Below are positions 18,392-27,184 of a stretch of 64,000 bases of DNA, one piece after another (the first letter of the stretch is position 1; each line of letters begins with the position of its first letter). Source of the stretch: Pedobacter sp. ISL-64 (GTDB taxonomy: Bacteria; Bacteroidota; Bacteroidia; Sphingobacteriales; Sphingobacteriaceae); the NCBI RefSeq assembly GCF_018613605.1, contig NZ_JAGGPU010000006.1, positions 478,411-542,410 on the forward strand. The letters run 5' to 3'. The notes under the pieces are model-generated. The model saw only the letters and a program-made list of their open reading frames with translations. It was not told where the DNA came from and did not search any database. Made by a program: the position numbers and the translations under genes.

Positions 18392-19102
18392 TCAATTAAA
18401 AATTTTCTTAGCTTCCTTAATATACGTTTTACCTACCGGAATAACGCTTGTCCCCATGTCAATGCTTTTTAAGCTTGTACCTTGAATTTTATTAATAGAA
18501 ACCACATAGCTTCGATGAATACGAATAAATTTGCCGCTAGGCAACGACTCTAGAAATGCACTCAAGGTAGTTAAAGTTAGATAGTTTTTATTTGAGGTAA
18601 CAACTTTCGTATAATCGCCAAAAGCCTCTAAATAAATAATCTCATTTACATTTAGTTTAACCGTAGCATAACCCTCCTTAAAGATAACATTTTCATTTTC
18701 GAATAAAATATCATACAACTCCGCCTTCTCTTTAAGAATAACAAAATCGGTTAAGCGGTTCATACATACTTCAAATCGCTCGGTTTCCACAGGCTTTAAA
18801 ATAAAATCAAAAACCTTTAGCAAAAAACCTTCCAGGGCATATTCAGGGTGAGCTGAAATAATAACATTAATGGTATTGGTATTATTAATGGTTCTGATAA
18901 ATTCGAGTCCATTAATATCAGGCATATCTATATCCACAAACAGGATATCTGGATGGTGCGCATTGAAAAAACTCAATGCTTCAATACAGTTGTCAAAGCT
19001 TCCAACTAATTTTAAATCGGAACACCTATCTATTTCATTTTCAACAGATTTCCTATCTAAGTCAGAATCATCGACAACAATACAAGATAACGGGACTCTC
19101 AT
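18392..19102 (-). CDS. LytTR-family response regulator
   Basis: A 236-residue two-domain regulator. Residues 1-120 form the receiver domain, with the acidic pair D11-D12, the phosphoacceptor D57 in FVDIDMPD, and the conserved Lys in FILKPVET. Residues 140-236 form a LytTR DNA-binding domain (VNEIIYLEAFGDYTKVVTS, then LPSGKFIRIHRSYVVSINKI). LytTR proteins usually bind pairs of imperfect repeats upstream of target promoters. It precedes the TPR kinase gene and is probably its partner. The 264 bases upstream hold no obvious palindrome. Confidence 0.92.
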   Translation of the reverse strand: MRVPLSCIVVDDSDLDRKSVENEIDRCSDLKLVGSFDNCIEALSFFNAHHPDILFVDIDMPDINGLEFIRTINNTNTINVIISAHPEYALEGFLLKVFDFILKPVETERFEVCMNRLTDFVILKEKAELYDILFENENVIFKEGYATVKLNVNEIIYLEAFGDYTKVVTSNKNYLTLTTLSAFLESLPSGKFIRIHRSYVVSINKIQGTSLKSIDMGTSVIPVGKTYIKEAKKIFN

Positions 19103-19345
19103 ACGATTAGCGGATTAGATGTATAAACATAGCAAAAAAATTACAGTCTGCACATCAAAAAAACTTTGAATAAAATTACCCACATTATTAAATTTTGCTA
19201 ATATTTTGGTGGTTGGACGATATAAAATGAATGATGGACCTCAGTGTCTCTCCAAAGAAAAAATTAATTACCTCTTGTTGATCACTTTACAACAAAATTA
19301 TCAATTCGTTTTCCATAGGCGCTTTATATCACTTCAACTAAGCCG

Positions 19346-19353
19346 TACATTTG
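19346..19353 (+). promoter_or_regulatory. Candidate Bacteroidota -7 promoter box
   Basis: TACATTTG matches the TAnnTTTG -7 consensus and ends 13 bases before ATG 19367, giving a very short leader. No clear -33 box is visible. Confidence 0.4.
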
Positions 19354-19366
19354 TAAAAAAGACACA

Positions 19367-19945
19367 ATGAACGATATTACAGATTACCCTGTGTTGGCAT
19401 ATGTTGTTAAGCTCATCAAAAACACCATTACCGACATTAAAACAGAATATATTGCCCCAGCTAGCGTAGAACTTAAGGACGGCAATGACACGATATACCT
19501 TCAACAGCGATTGGATGAAAATGGTAATCCTTCAACAATTTTCATTAACGATCCTAAAGATATCATCTTCAGTGAAGACCTGCTTCCCTCTTTAAAAAAC
19601 CTACAAGAAGGAGCTGAAGGTAAAACAGCACAAGAGCTGTTGAATGCCAGGGTGATCATCAACGAATTGGATGTAGAAACACACCTGATCTTCCATGCAG
19701 TAAAGGATCATTTTGACGAAATTAGCAACAGCTATGAATTTTCTAAGGCAATTGAAAAACAGGCAGACAAAATAAAAAGCAAATTTAAGTTCGGAAGTCA
19801 TGCCTTTGAGCTTACTGTGACCAATCATGCACAGCTGATCTCCGTTACAGCAGATTTCCCTCCTTCATTTGACGAGTCTATCCAAAAAACCATCGAAAAT
19901 GACGCAGCTAAGGTTCAGCTGGCCGTCCAAAAAATATTTAGATAA
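19367..19945 (+). CDS. Hypothetical protein (192 aa)
   Basis: I do not recognise this protein. It starts MNDITDYPVLAYVVKLIKN and has no signal peptide, membrane segment or cysteine. The sequence is mixed helix and strand: an N-terminal helix, a polar stretch with LKDGNDTIYLQQRLDENGNPSTIFINDPKD, a central helix-rich part, and a C-terminal alpha/beta part ending DAAKVQLAVQKIFR. It is probably a soluble cytoplasmic protein. It stands alone and is convergent with the GH3 gene, separated from it by a repeat element. A TAnnTTTG box just upstream and normal codon use support it as a real gene. Confidence 0.65.
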   Translation: MNDITDYPVLAYVVKLIKNTITDIKTEYIAPASVELKDGNDTIYLQQRLDENGNPSTIFINDPKDIIFSEDLLPSLKNLQEGAEGKTAQELLNARVIINELDVETHLIFHAVKDHFDEISNSYEFSKAIEKQADKIKSKFKFGSHAFELTVTNHAQLISVTADFPPSFDESIQKTIENDAAKVQLAVQKIFR

Positions 19946-19978
19946 AGTAACGATAGCAGCATAAAGATTGAAACTAAA

Positions 19979-20239
19979 AGAAATGAGGTTGTATCATAAA
20001 TATAGATTTGTCATCCTGATGGATAATTTATTTTATAAAAATCGATATAAATAACAAGAGATTTTAAGGAGATAAATCTCCTCAGATTATCGTCATTGCG
20101 AGAAGGCTTTTTCAGCCGACGAAGCAATCTTTATAGCAGGATCAAAGCAGGAAAGATTGCTTCGTCGTTCCTCCTCGCAATGACGACCTTTCTATACGAA
20201 TCTGTCAATAGTAGAAGTTTATGATACAATCTCATTTCT
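19979..20239. repeat. MITE-like element with 22-base terminal inverted repeats
   Basis: The outer ends are 19979-20000 (AGAAATGAGGTTGTATCATAAA) and 20218-20239, which are reverse complements with one mismatch in 22. Inside lie a perfect small hairpin (AGGAGA/TCTCCT, 20067-20082) and a larger imperfect inverted repeat (20091-20185) running from CGTCATTGCGAG to CTCGCAATGACG, with GAAGCAATCTT and AAGATTGCTTC as inner arms. It carries no ORF and fills the gap between two convergent genes. Two internal blocks recur in opposite orientation at 32713-32745 and 32785-32831. Confidence 0.7.
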
Positions 20240-20283
20240 CTCCAAATAATACTGTTTTATTTTACATTCTTCTTCTTTACCGG

Positions 20284-22482
20284 CTATTTAACAGTTATTT
20301 TCAGTTTCTGGGAAATATTACCTGATGAATTTCCAAGCTGCAGGATAAAGTCTCCAGGTTCAACGTTCCAATCCTTTTTACTTTCATCATAGAAGGCAAG
20401 ATCTGACACTTTTATATCCATTTCAACAACTTTCGTTTCTCCTGGCTGCAGGAAAACTTTTTCAAAGGCTTTCAGCTCTTTTACCGGGCGCGGAACACTG
20501 CAAACAGGATCGTTCACATACAACTGAGCAACTTCAGCGCCATAGCGTGCTCCTGTGTTCTTAACAGTGAATCTGACCTTGATGATTTCGTCTTTACTAT
20601 AAGCCGATTTATCTGCAGAAAGAGTGCCTAAATTAAAGCTGGTGTAAGAAAGGCCGTATCCGAAGGCGTATTGAGGTACTATTTTTTTTGTATCAAACCA
20701 ACGGTAACCGACCAAAATATCTTCCTTGTAATATTGGTTAATACTGTCGCCGGGATAGGAAATTTTACCATAAAAGTGTGCACCGTTATCCTCCAGTTTT
20801 TTTGGAAAAGAGAATGGAAGCTTACCAGAAGGGTTTACCTCACCCGAAATAACATCAGCCAATGCAGATCCAGCCTCTGAACCAAGATACCATCCTTGAA
20901 TAATAGCTGGCACTTTATCTACCCAAGGCATTGATACTGCGTTGCCGCTAAGCAGTACTACAGCTGTGTTTTTATTTACTTTCAATAAAGCATCAATCAG
21001 CTTATCCTGTCCGAAAGGAAGGCTTAACGATTTACGGTCGCCACCTTCACAATCCTGAAAGTGGTTTTTATTCAGTCCTCCGATAAAGAATACAACGTCG
21101 GCATTTTTAGCAACTTCGATCGCCGCATCAATCAAAGAATCAGCATTTAGCTTAGATGGTTCTTCACGTCCGTACATTGATGGCCCAGAAGCATATCCAA
21201 GACTGTATACCACATGGTCTTTCCCATATTTAGCAATCAATCCATCCAATGGTGATTTTTCATAAGCCACCTTCAGTGATGATGATCCCCCGCCGATTAC
21301 CAGACTGCGATCGGCATTTTCGCCGATAACAGCAATCTTTTTGAATTTACCGTTTGTAACAGGAAAAAACTGTTTATCATTCTTTAAAAGCACAATTCCT
21401 TCCTGAGCAATTTTACGCGCAGCTTCACTGTGTTCAGGAGAAACGAAACGGCCAAAGGGCCTGTTGGCGCTCATGGTGGTCCGGAAAATCAAACGTAATA
21501 TCCGGCGGGCTTTATCATTAAGCAAAGCAATATCATATTTCCCCTCTTTAATGCCTTTAAGGAACGGATTGGCCAGATAGTATTCTGAGTAAGGAAACTT
21601 CCCCTTCGTTGTTAAACCATCGGTATAGGTACCCATTTCGAGATCGAGCCCGTTTTTAACCGCCTGATCGGTACTATGTACACCTCCCCAATCGCTGATT
21701 ACTACGCCATCGAATTTCCAGTCTTTTTTTAAGATTTTATTCAAAAGCAGGTCGTTGTGGCAACAATGCTCACCTCTAAATTGATTGTAAGACCCCATAA
21801 CCGACCAGGCTTTCCCTTCTTGCACAGCGGCCTTAAAAGCAGGTAAATAAATTTCATATAATGCACGGTCGCTCAGATCAACATTGATATGCCCGCGCCA
21901 TTCTTCCTGGTTATTCAGTGCAAAATGTTTTACGCATGCCGCTACGCCAATGGATTGAACGCCCTGAATGTAAGGCACTACCATACGTGAGCTGAGATAA
22001 GGGTCTTCGCCCAGATATTCAAAATTACGCCCGTTTAATGGTGTGCGATAAATGTTTATTCCAGGGCCTAATAACACGGTTTTATTGCGGTAACGCGCTT
22101 CTTCTCCGATTGACTTGCCATAAAGCAACGATAATTTAGGATTAAAGGAAGCTGACAGACAGGTAAGTGCTGGAAAGGCTGTACAAGAATCGTTTGTCCA
22201 GTTGGCACCACCCCATTCATCCCATAAAACTTCCTCACGGATACCGTGGGGGCCATCGTCCGTCCAAACTTCAGGAATTCCTAAGCGGGGCACGCCTTTT
22301 GAACTAAACTTAGACTGGGCATAACAAAGCGACACTTTTTCTTCGGTGGTCATTGCTGAAAGTGCATTTTCAACCCGCTCTTCTATGGGTTTATTTATAT
22401 CAAGGTAAACTGGCAGCTTTTGTTGCGCATTAACCATTAACCAGGCTCCTGTTGCTACTACAGTTAAAAATATCGATTTCAT
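20284..22482 (-). CDS. Glycoside hydrolase family 3 beta-glucosidase-type enzyme
   Basis: A 732-residue exported enzyme with a signal peptide (residues 1-19). The GH3 N-terminal barrel is clear: GRNFEYLGEDPYLS (151-164), the KHF motif (185-187) and the catalytic nucleophile Asp264 in GVVISDWGGV. The GH3 C-terminal sandwich follows (from about residue 370), with GGLNKNHFQDCEGGDRKSL in the active-site loop region, and a FnIII-like domain closes the protein (about 630-732). GH3 enzymes release terminal beta-linked glucose or xylose. It is downstream of the GH31 gene with a 49-base gap on the same strand, so both are probably co-expressed for oligosaccharide breakdown in the periplasm. Confidence 0.92.
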   Translation of the reverse strand: MKSIFLTVVATGAWLMVNAQQKLPVYLDINKPIEERVENALSAMTTEEKVSLCYAQSKFSSKGVPRLGIPEVWTDDGPHGIREEVLWDEWGGANWTNDSCTAFPALTCLSASFNPKLSLLYGKSIGEEARYRNKTVLLGPGINIYRTPLNGRNFEYLGEDPYLSSRMVVPYIQGVQSIGVAACVKHFALNNQEEWRGHINVDLSDRALYEIYLPAFKAAVQEGKAWSVMGSYNQFRGEHCCHNDLLLNKILKKDWKFDGVVISDWGGVHSTDQAVKNGLDLEMGTYTDGLTTKGKFPYSEYYLANPFLKGIKEGKYDIALLNDKARRILRLIFRTTMSANRPFGRFVSPEHSEAARKIAQEGIVLLKNDKQFFPVTNGKFKKIAVIGENADRSLVIGGGSSSLKVAYEKSPLDGLIAKYGKDHVVYSLGYASGPSMYGREEPSKLNADSLIDAAIEVAKNADVVFFIGGLNKNHFQDCEGGDRKSLSLPFGQDKLIDALLKVNKNTAVVLLSGNAVSMPWVDKVPAIIQGWYLGSEAGSALADVISGEVNPSGKLPFSFPKKLEDNGAHFYGKISYPGDSINQYYKEDILVGYRWFDTKKIVPQYAFGYGLSYTSFNLGTLSADKSAYSKDEIIKVRFTVKNTGARYGAEVAQLYVNDPVCSVPRPVKELKAFEKVFLQPGETKVVEMDIKVSDLAFYDESKKDWNVEPGDFILQLGNSSGNISQKLKITVK

Positions 22483-22531
22483 TAATATATTCTTTGGGGT
22501 TCAGTTTTTATTGCTTATTGATCAAATCTTA

Positions 22532-25348
22532 TCAGAGTTTCACTGCCGTTTTAGCACCATTGTATTGAACAACTTTAGCCTGTTCAGTTGTATTGCTAAT
22601 GGCAACCACCCTGAAAATTCTTTTGGTTAACATCCCTTCGTAAGTACCCTCACGGTTGCCAATAGTAAGCGTGCCGTTAGCATGGTTATATTCAAAATTG
22701 ATCGTTGAAAATGCACCCTTTTCGTAATTATAGTTGTTTCCCTCGTCTTCGTATAAGCTAAACTTGCCATCTTTACCTTTGTAAACCCTGATCTCAATAT
22801 CATCAGCTTTCTTTTCTGACGTATATTGCATCACATCACCAACAGGCAAAATAGTACCTGCAGGAACAAAAAGAGGAATACGCTCAAGTGGCGCTTCTAT
22901 ATTTATCTTTTGTCCGCCTTCAATCTGCTTGCCTGTATAGAAATCATACCATCTGTTTCCCGATGGGAAATAAACTTCACGGCTACGTGCTTTGTAACTA
23001 TAAACAGGACAAACCATCAAGCCTGAGCCCAAAAGGAACTGGTCGCTCACGCCGTAAGTTTGTTTATCGGCAGTATAATCCATTGCGAGCGATCTCATCA
23101 GGGTATAATCTTTATGATACGCCATTCCTGCCAACGAATAGATGTAAGGCATTAAGCGGTAGCGCAGTTGATCGTAATAAACCAGACTTTTGTAAACCGG
23201 ATGGCCTTCTGGAGCAAGGTTATAGATTTCGCGGTAAGGAAACTGGCCATGACTGCGGAACAACGGACAAAATGCCCCAAACTGAAACCAACGTAGATTT
23301 AGTTCACGCCATTCTTTTAGATCGGCATTTTCAACACCTGTACTGTCAAAAGCATTTTGGCCATCTCCATAACGTTTCTCCACACAGAAGCCACCAATAT
23401 CCATTGTCCAGAACGGAATACCCGACATTGCAAAATTAAGCCCGGCAGGAATCTGCGCTTTTAGGTCTTCCCATCTTGATGCGATATCGCCACTCCAGGT
23501 AGCGGTAGAATACCTTTGTAAACCTGCAAAACCAGATCGTGTTAATAGAAATACCCGCTTGTTATTATCCGTTTCACGCTGTCCGTTATAAATAGCGTTG
23601 GCGTTCATCAGTGCATATGCATTAAAGTATTTTGTAGAAGAACCCAGCGCAGTTGGCCCACACAGTTTCTTGCGATACTCCATATCGGTACAATCACGAA
23701 TGTTGGGCTCAGAAGCATCCATCCACCAGGCATCAAATCCCTTTACATAAAGGCTTTCTTTCATCTGTTTCCAAAAAAGTTTTTGCGCATCGGGGCTATA
23801 GGCATCGTAGAAAGATCCTACATAACCCGGGCCTATCCAATCGCGTACACTGTCCTGCACCGCCTGCATGTACATCCATCCTTTTTGCTTAAATTGTTTA
23901 AAATGATCTGTTGTGGCATAGAATTTTGGCCATACCGATATCATGATATTTGCATTTTCTTTATGCACTGAGTCTACCATTCCTTTGGCATCTGGAAACC
24001 GTTTCAGGTCAAACTGATGGCTTCCCCAGGCATTTTCGGGCCAATAATTCCAATCAAGCACAATATTATCAAGCGGAATCTTACGCTTCCGGTATTCGCT
24101 TACCACATTTAATAGTTCATCCTGGGTTTTGTAACGCTCGCGGCTTTGCCAAAAACCCATTGCCCATTTGGGCATAATGCTCGCCTTGCCGGTCAGTGTG
24201 CGGTAACCACTGATTACATCGTCCATGTTTTTGCCGGCCACGAAATAATAATCCATCTTATCGCCCATTTCTGACCAAAAGGATATATTGCCATTTTTTT
24301 CTATCGGAGATGAAGAAAGTGCTTTAAGGCCAACATACGAAACGCCTCCGTCGGGTTTCCACTCCAGTCTTATTTTGGTGCGTTTTCCCTTTGTTAGCGA
24401 GAAAGGAAACCTATAAGTATTCGGATTCCATGAAGTCCTCCAACGCTCCGGTACTACCAATTTTCCATCAAGCCATACTTTGGTATAACCTGCATAATAA
24501 AGACTAAACTTGTAAATATCAGTTTGGTTGGCAAGAATTTCTCCTTCCCAGACTACAGAACCATTGTTAAAATTAAAATCTGCAGGAAATTTCTTCACAG
24601 TTGTGAGGTTTTCATAGTCGATTGCCGACTCCTGACGGATAATAGGCGCGTTATTTTTTTGATTATATGTAGCGGTAAGAAAACCTTTTTTGCCTTGTTT
24701 ATTAAAGAGGGTAAACTGGTTCAGGTCTTTATAATCTCGGGGATCGCCGTATTTGCTCTGCGAATAATTATCCCACAATACACCATAGTTGTTTGTAGAC
24801 ATGATGAATGGCACAGCCACTTTCGTATTGTACTGGAAGAGGTCTTCGCTTTTATGTTTATAGTTAAAATCGTCAGACTGATGCTGCCCGAGCCCATAGA
24901 TGGCCTCGCCCGGAGTACCCGAGAAGACCTGTTGCATGGTGTATCCTTTATCGTTTTCGACATTAATAGGGCTAAAGCTTCTTTTTGCCTCCTGCAGCAC
25001 TACTTTCCCTAATTTATCAGTAAATGAAACCTTACCTGTAACAAGGGAAACCTTTACGGTAAGCTCTTGGGTAGAAAGTTGGGCAAATTCTGTATTTTCT
25101 GTTATTTTGAAAGGCACAGTCGGAGTCAATCCGGCTATTACGCAAAGGCTTGCAACCTGGGGAATAGTGCTTTCGGGTGAAGCCTGCACCCTAACAATAT
25201 GGCTGTTGATCACATTTATTTCAATAGTTTTGGCAGCTCCCCCTTTTGGGTGGACCTTCATTCCGTTCTGCAGCGTCTCAACAGCTTCAGCGGCAAGCAA
25301 TCTCCCAGCAACAAATAACAATATAATAAAGAAAGAGAATCGTTTCAT
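22532..25348 (-). CDS. Glycoside hydrolase family 31 alpha-xylosidase-type enzyme with PA14 insert
   Basis: I start the protein at the ATG at 25346-25348 (MKRFSFFIILLFVAGRLLAAEA), a good signal peptide, rather than 18 codons upstream. The 938-residue product has the GH31 N-terminal sandwich, a PA14 insertion (about 225-345, with GEILANQTDIYKFSLYYAGY and KVWLDGK), then the barrel. The nucleophile is Asp544 in FDAWWMDASEPN and the acid/base Asp621 in TWSGDIASRWEDL. A PA14 domain in this position is known from xyloglucan-active alpha-xylosidases such as Cellvibrio Xyl31A. Together with the GH3 gene downstream this suggests stepwise removal of xylose and glucose from xyloglucan oligosaccharides. 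Substrate specificity is inferred. Confidence 0.9.
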   Translation of the reverse strand: MKRFSFFIILLFVAGRLLAAEAVETLQNGMKVHPKGGAAKTIEINVINSHIVRVQASPESTIPQVASLCVIAGLTPTVPFKITENTEFAQLSTQELTVKVSLVTGKVSFTDKLGKVVLQEAKRSFSPINVENDKGYTMQQVFSGTPGEAIYGLGQHQSDDFNYKHKSEDLFQYNTKVAVPFIMSTNNYGVLWDNYSQSKYGDPRDYKDLNQFTLFNKQGKKGFLTATYNQKNNAPIIRQESAIDYENLTTVKKFPADFNFNNGSVVWEGEILANQTDIYKFSLYYAGYTKVWLDGKLVVPERWRTSWNPNTYRFPFSLTKGKRTKIRLEWKPDGGVSYVGLKALSSSPIEKNGNISFWSEMGDKMDYYFVAGKNMDDVISGYRTLTGKASIMPKWAMGFWQSRERYKTQDELLNVVSEYRKRKIPLDNIVLDWNYWPENAWGSHQFDLKRFPDAKGMVDSVHKENANIMISVWPKFYATTDHFKQFKQKGWMYMQAVQDSVRDWIGPGYVGSFYDAYSPDAQKLFWKQMKESLYVKGFDAWWMDASEPNIRDCTDMEYRKKLCGPTALGSSTKYFNAYALMNANAIYNGQRETDNNKRVFLLTRSGFAGLQRYSTATWSGDIASRWEDLKAQIPAGLNFAMSGIPFWTMDIGGFCVEKRYGDGQNAFDSTGVENADLKEWRELNLRWFQFGAFCPLFRSHGQFPYREIYNLAPEGHPVYKSLVYYDQLRYRLMPYIYSLAGMAYHKDYTLMRSLAMDYTADKQTYGVSDQFLLGSGLMVCPVYSYKARSREVYFPSGNRWYDFYTGKQIEGGQKINIEAPLERIPLFVPAGTILPVGDVMQYTSEKKADDIEIRVYKGKDGKFSLYEDEGNNYNYEKGAFSTINFEYNHANGTLTIGNREGTYEGMLTKRIFRVVAISNTTEQAKVVQYNGAKTAVKL

Positions 25349-25581
25349 AACGGAACAAAGAATTAATTGGTTAGAATATGGTGGTATGTTTTTATGATGC
25401 AAAACTACAATGCCATATCATGACCACAGAGCAGTAATGTTAAATTAGTAAGCAGAAATGTTAACTACGAAACTTTTCGAGGGGTATTTTTTAAACAGAC
25501 AGATTGCCTTGCAGATAATTAAACTGATATAACCTATTTGATTAACACCTGATTAAAGGGTCTAGATCAAAAAATTTAATT

Positions 25582-26280
25582 TTAGCAGATCAAAAGCAAT
25601 CTATACTCACCATCTTTTTCTTTGGGTGCCCGGTGCACGCATGGTAAAACCTGTTTATCAGGATAATCTACTGCCAACCTCCATAAATGACCCAATCCCA
25701 AATTGATGGGCCTTGCGCCAGCTTTGGCCTGGTAATGCAGGTCAAAATAATGCTCCATCAAAAAGTCTTCAAATTCCGATTCAGGACCGTTATGCAACGC
25801 TTTGAGCTTTTGCCGGATTTCAGGAACCAGGACTTTTTGTTCAGCCTGATGATTAGCTAAAATTTCACTGGCAGCACCATAATAGGTACATAAAAAAGTA
25901 TCAGTACCGATGGGCGAACGGTCTACATGGAATGAATATACATCTGTTGAAATGAAACCGAGTTCCTCATCCCGCTCGTAACTTTTGATTAAATTGAGCG
26001 AAGGCAATGCGCCGGAATCTGCCAACAACTCAAAATCACTTGAGATAATATTCCTTGCCATACTACCTTTTTCCGATAGCTTAAGCGCATGGAGGTCTTT
26101 CATAGAAACTTCCGTGAGATCTGCTTTCAGTTCAAGTTTAGATACAATTTCCTTAAAGTCGCCAACCAGGTCTCTCTGCCAGCAAACTGCATTTATATCT
26201 CCCTTAAAATCCGTATTTAAAAGATGAGAAAAAGTGGAAACCACCGCAACCTGCTTGCTGTTAGAAAATCTATTATCCAT
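25582..26280 (-). CDS. DUF1826-like protein
   Basis: A 232-residue soluble protein. The block VYSFHVDRSPIGTDTFLCTYYGAASEIL and the C-terminal LPCVHRAPKEKDGEYRLLL closely resemble the pattern of DUF1826 proteins (FHxDxxxxRLLCTYxGPGTEWL and HRSPxxxxGxxRLLLT). Two conserved His and an Asp could bind a metal; DUF1826 genes are often reported near zinc-homeostasis genes, but nothing here confirms that. There is no signal peptide. It is a single gene on the minus strand upstream of the HerA island. The biochemical role is unknown. Confidence 0.65.
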   Translation of the reverse strand: MDNRFSNSKQVAVVSTFSHLLNTDFKGDINAVCWQRDLVGDFKEIVSKLELKADLTEVSMKDLHALKLSEKGSMARNIISSDFELLADSGALPSLNLIKSYERDEELGFISTDVYSFHVDRSPIGTDTFLCTYYGAASEILANHQAEQKVLVPEIRQKLKALHNGPESEFEDFLMEHYFDLHYQAKAGARPINLGLGHLWRLAVDYPDKQVLPCVHRAPKEKDGEYRLLLIC

Positions 26281-26726
26281 TGATTGATTAAGCTATTTAG
26301 CCTTTATTCGCTGCAAAAGTAAGGAATAATAGTTTCCTGATCTGCAGCGCAGGTTAGTAAAATAAATATTTAATAGGCCAATAAACAAGGTAATCTATGC
26401 TGCGACTTTGCTGCCAATTACACCACCTAATTGCCCGAGAATGCGCCATTTGCGCCTTTTGAATACATTGCCATAATTTTTGTTCAAAAAATGGATTACT
26501 GTTTATACCGGTATGTTTAAATCCATGCTCAAACATAGCGACTTGGCAGCGAGGCACCGCATTTTGAGCTAAAATGGACCAAATTGAACCAATTTGTACG
26601 CGAAATGAGCTAAAATGAACCGTTATAGCTGGCCTGCAGGGCAGGAACCAGGGCGTTTGTGGCAGTCTGCTTTAGGGCAGCATAACCATAACGAGTGTGG
26701 CCATTCTGCGAAAGCAAGCACTGGCT
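26281..26726. other. Gene-poor stretch at the left edge of the accessory island
   Basis: About 450 bases with no convincing gene. A minus-strand ORF at 26354-26557 is short and has no recognisable features. GC content looks higher than in the island genes that follow. Confidence 0.45.
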
Positions 26727-26969
26727 TTACCTTTTAGGTAGAGAAAAGGTAACGCCGGGGTAACCCTGGGGTAACCTTGGGGTTAACTTGGTAGCAACAA
26801 AGGGTAAACAATAGGTAAAGAAAGGGTAATCAAATACGGCCTTTTCGTTGGCTTTCCAGGTAAATTTAATTTTGGCAATACGGATGGCTTCGTGAGCCTT
26901 CTCTCTATCTTTATCTACGATTTGCTTCGCTTCATCCTGTATAAATCTAGTCAGGCTCCACTTTTCAGC
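26727..26969 (-). pseudogene. Remnant coding stretch without a start codon
   Basis: The minus strand is open for 80 codons from just after an in-frame TGA (26970-26972) to a TAA at 26727-26729. It has no Met, Val-GTG or other plausible start with context. The first half looks protein-like and helical (FIQDEAKQIVDKDREKAHEAIRI); the second is an odd Pro/Thr-rich tail over a GGTAAC-rich repeat (about 26746-26790). It could be the decayed 3' end of a mobile-element gene. I do not recognise the family. Confidence 0.3.
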
Positions 26970-27130
26970 TCACCTGCGTTTTTCGAAAATGCTGCGCTGC
27001 GCTTGTGTTAAAACATAGATCGAACCTCGCTGCTATGCAGCTACCAGTTCTCACACATTTTCTCAGTTCGCAAACGGTGGGCACATTACCAGAATCATTA
27101 TCTAGGAAGCTAATTAGATATTTGATTTAC

Positions 27131-27138
27131 TATATTTG
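27131..27138 (+). promoter_or_regulatory. Candidate -7 promoter box of the HerA-like operon
   Basis: TATATTTG matches TAnnTTTG and lies 46 bases before the ATG at 27185. This supports that start over the GTG at 27005, which would lie upstream of the promoter. Confidence 0.5.
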
Positions 27139-27184
27139 GATATCGAATACCTCATTAGGCTTTCATCTTAATCTAAATTTCCTC

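Noticed and set aside
22888..23439. 183-residue plus-strand ORF inside the GH31 gene
   Set aside because: It is antisense to well-conserved GH31 barrel sequence and shows no protein-family features of its own.
24524..25397. Two long plus-strand ORFs over the 5' half of the GH31 gene
   Set aside because: Both are antisense shadows of the PA14 and N-terminal domains.
26354..26557. 67-residue minus-strand ORF
   Set aside because: No start context, no recognisable features and unusual composition; more likely chance.
26281..27000. Left attachment site as a copy of the tRNA-Arg 3' end
   Set aside because: I looked for the ACCCCGGAAGGGACTCG segment or its complement and did not find it.
27005..27184. 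Extended N-terminus of the HerA-like ATPase from GTG 27005
   Set aside because: The promoter-like TATATTTG at 27131 lies inside it, and the extra 60 residues are not protein-like.
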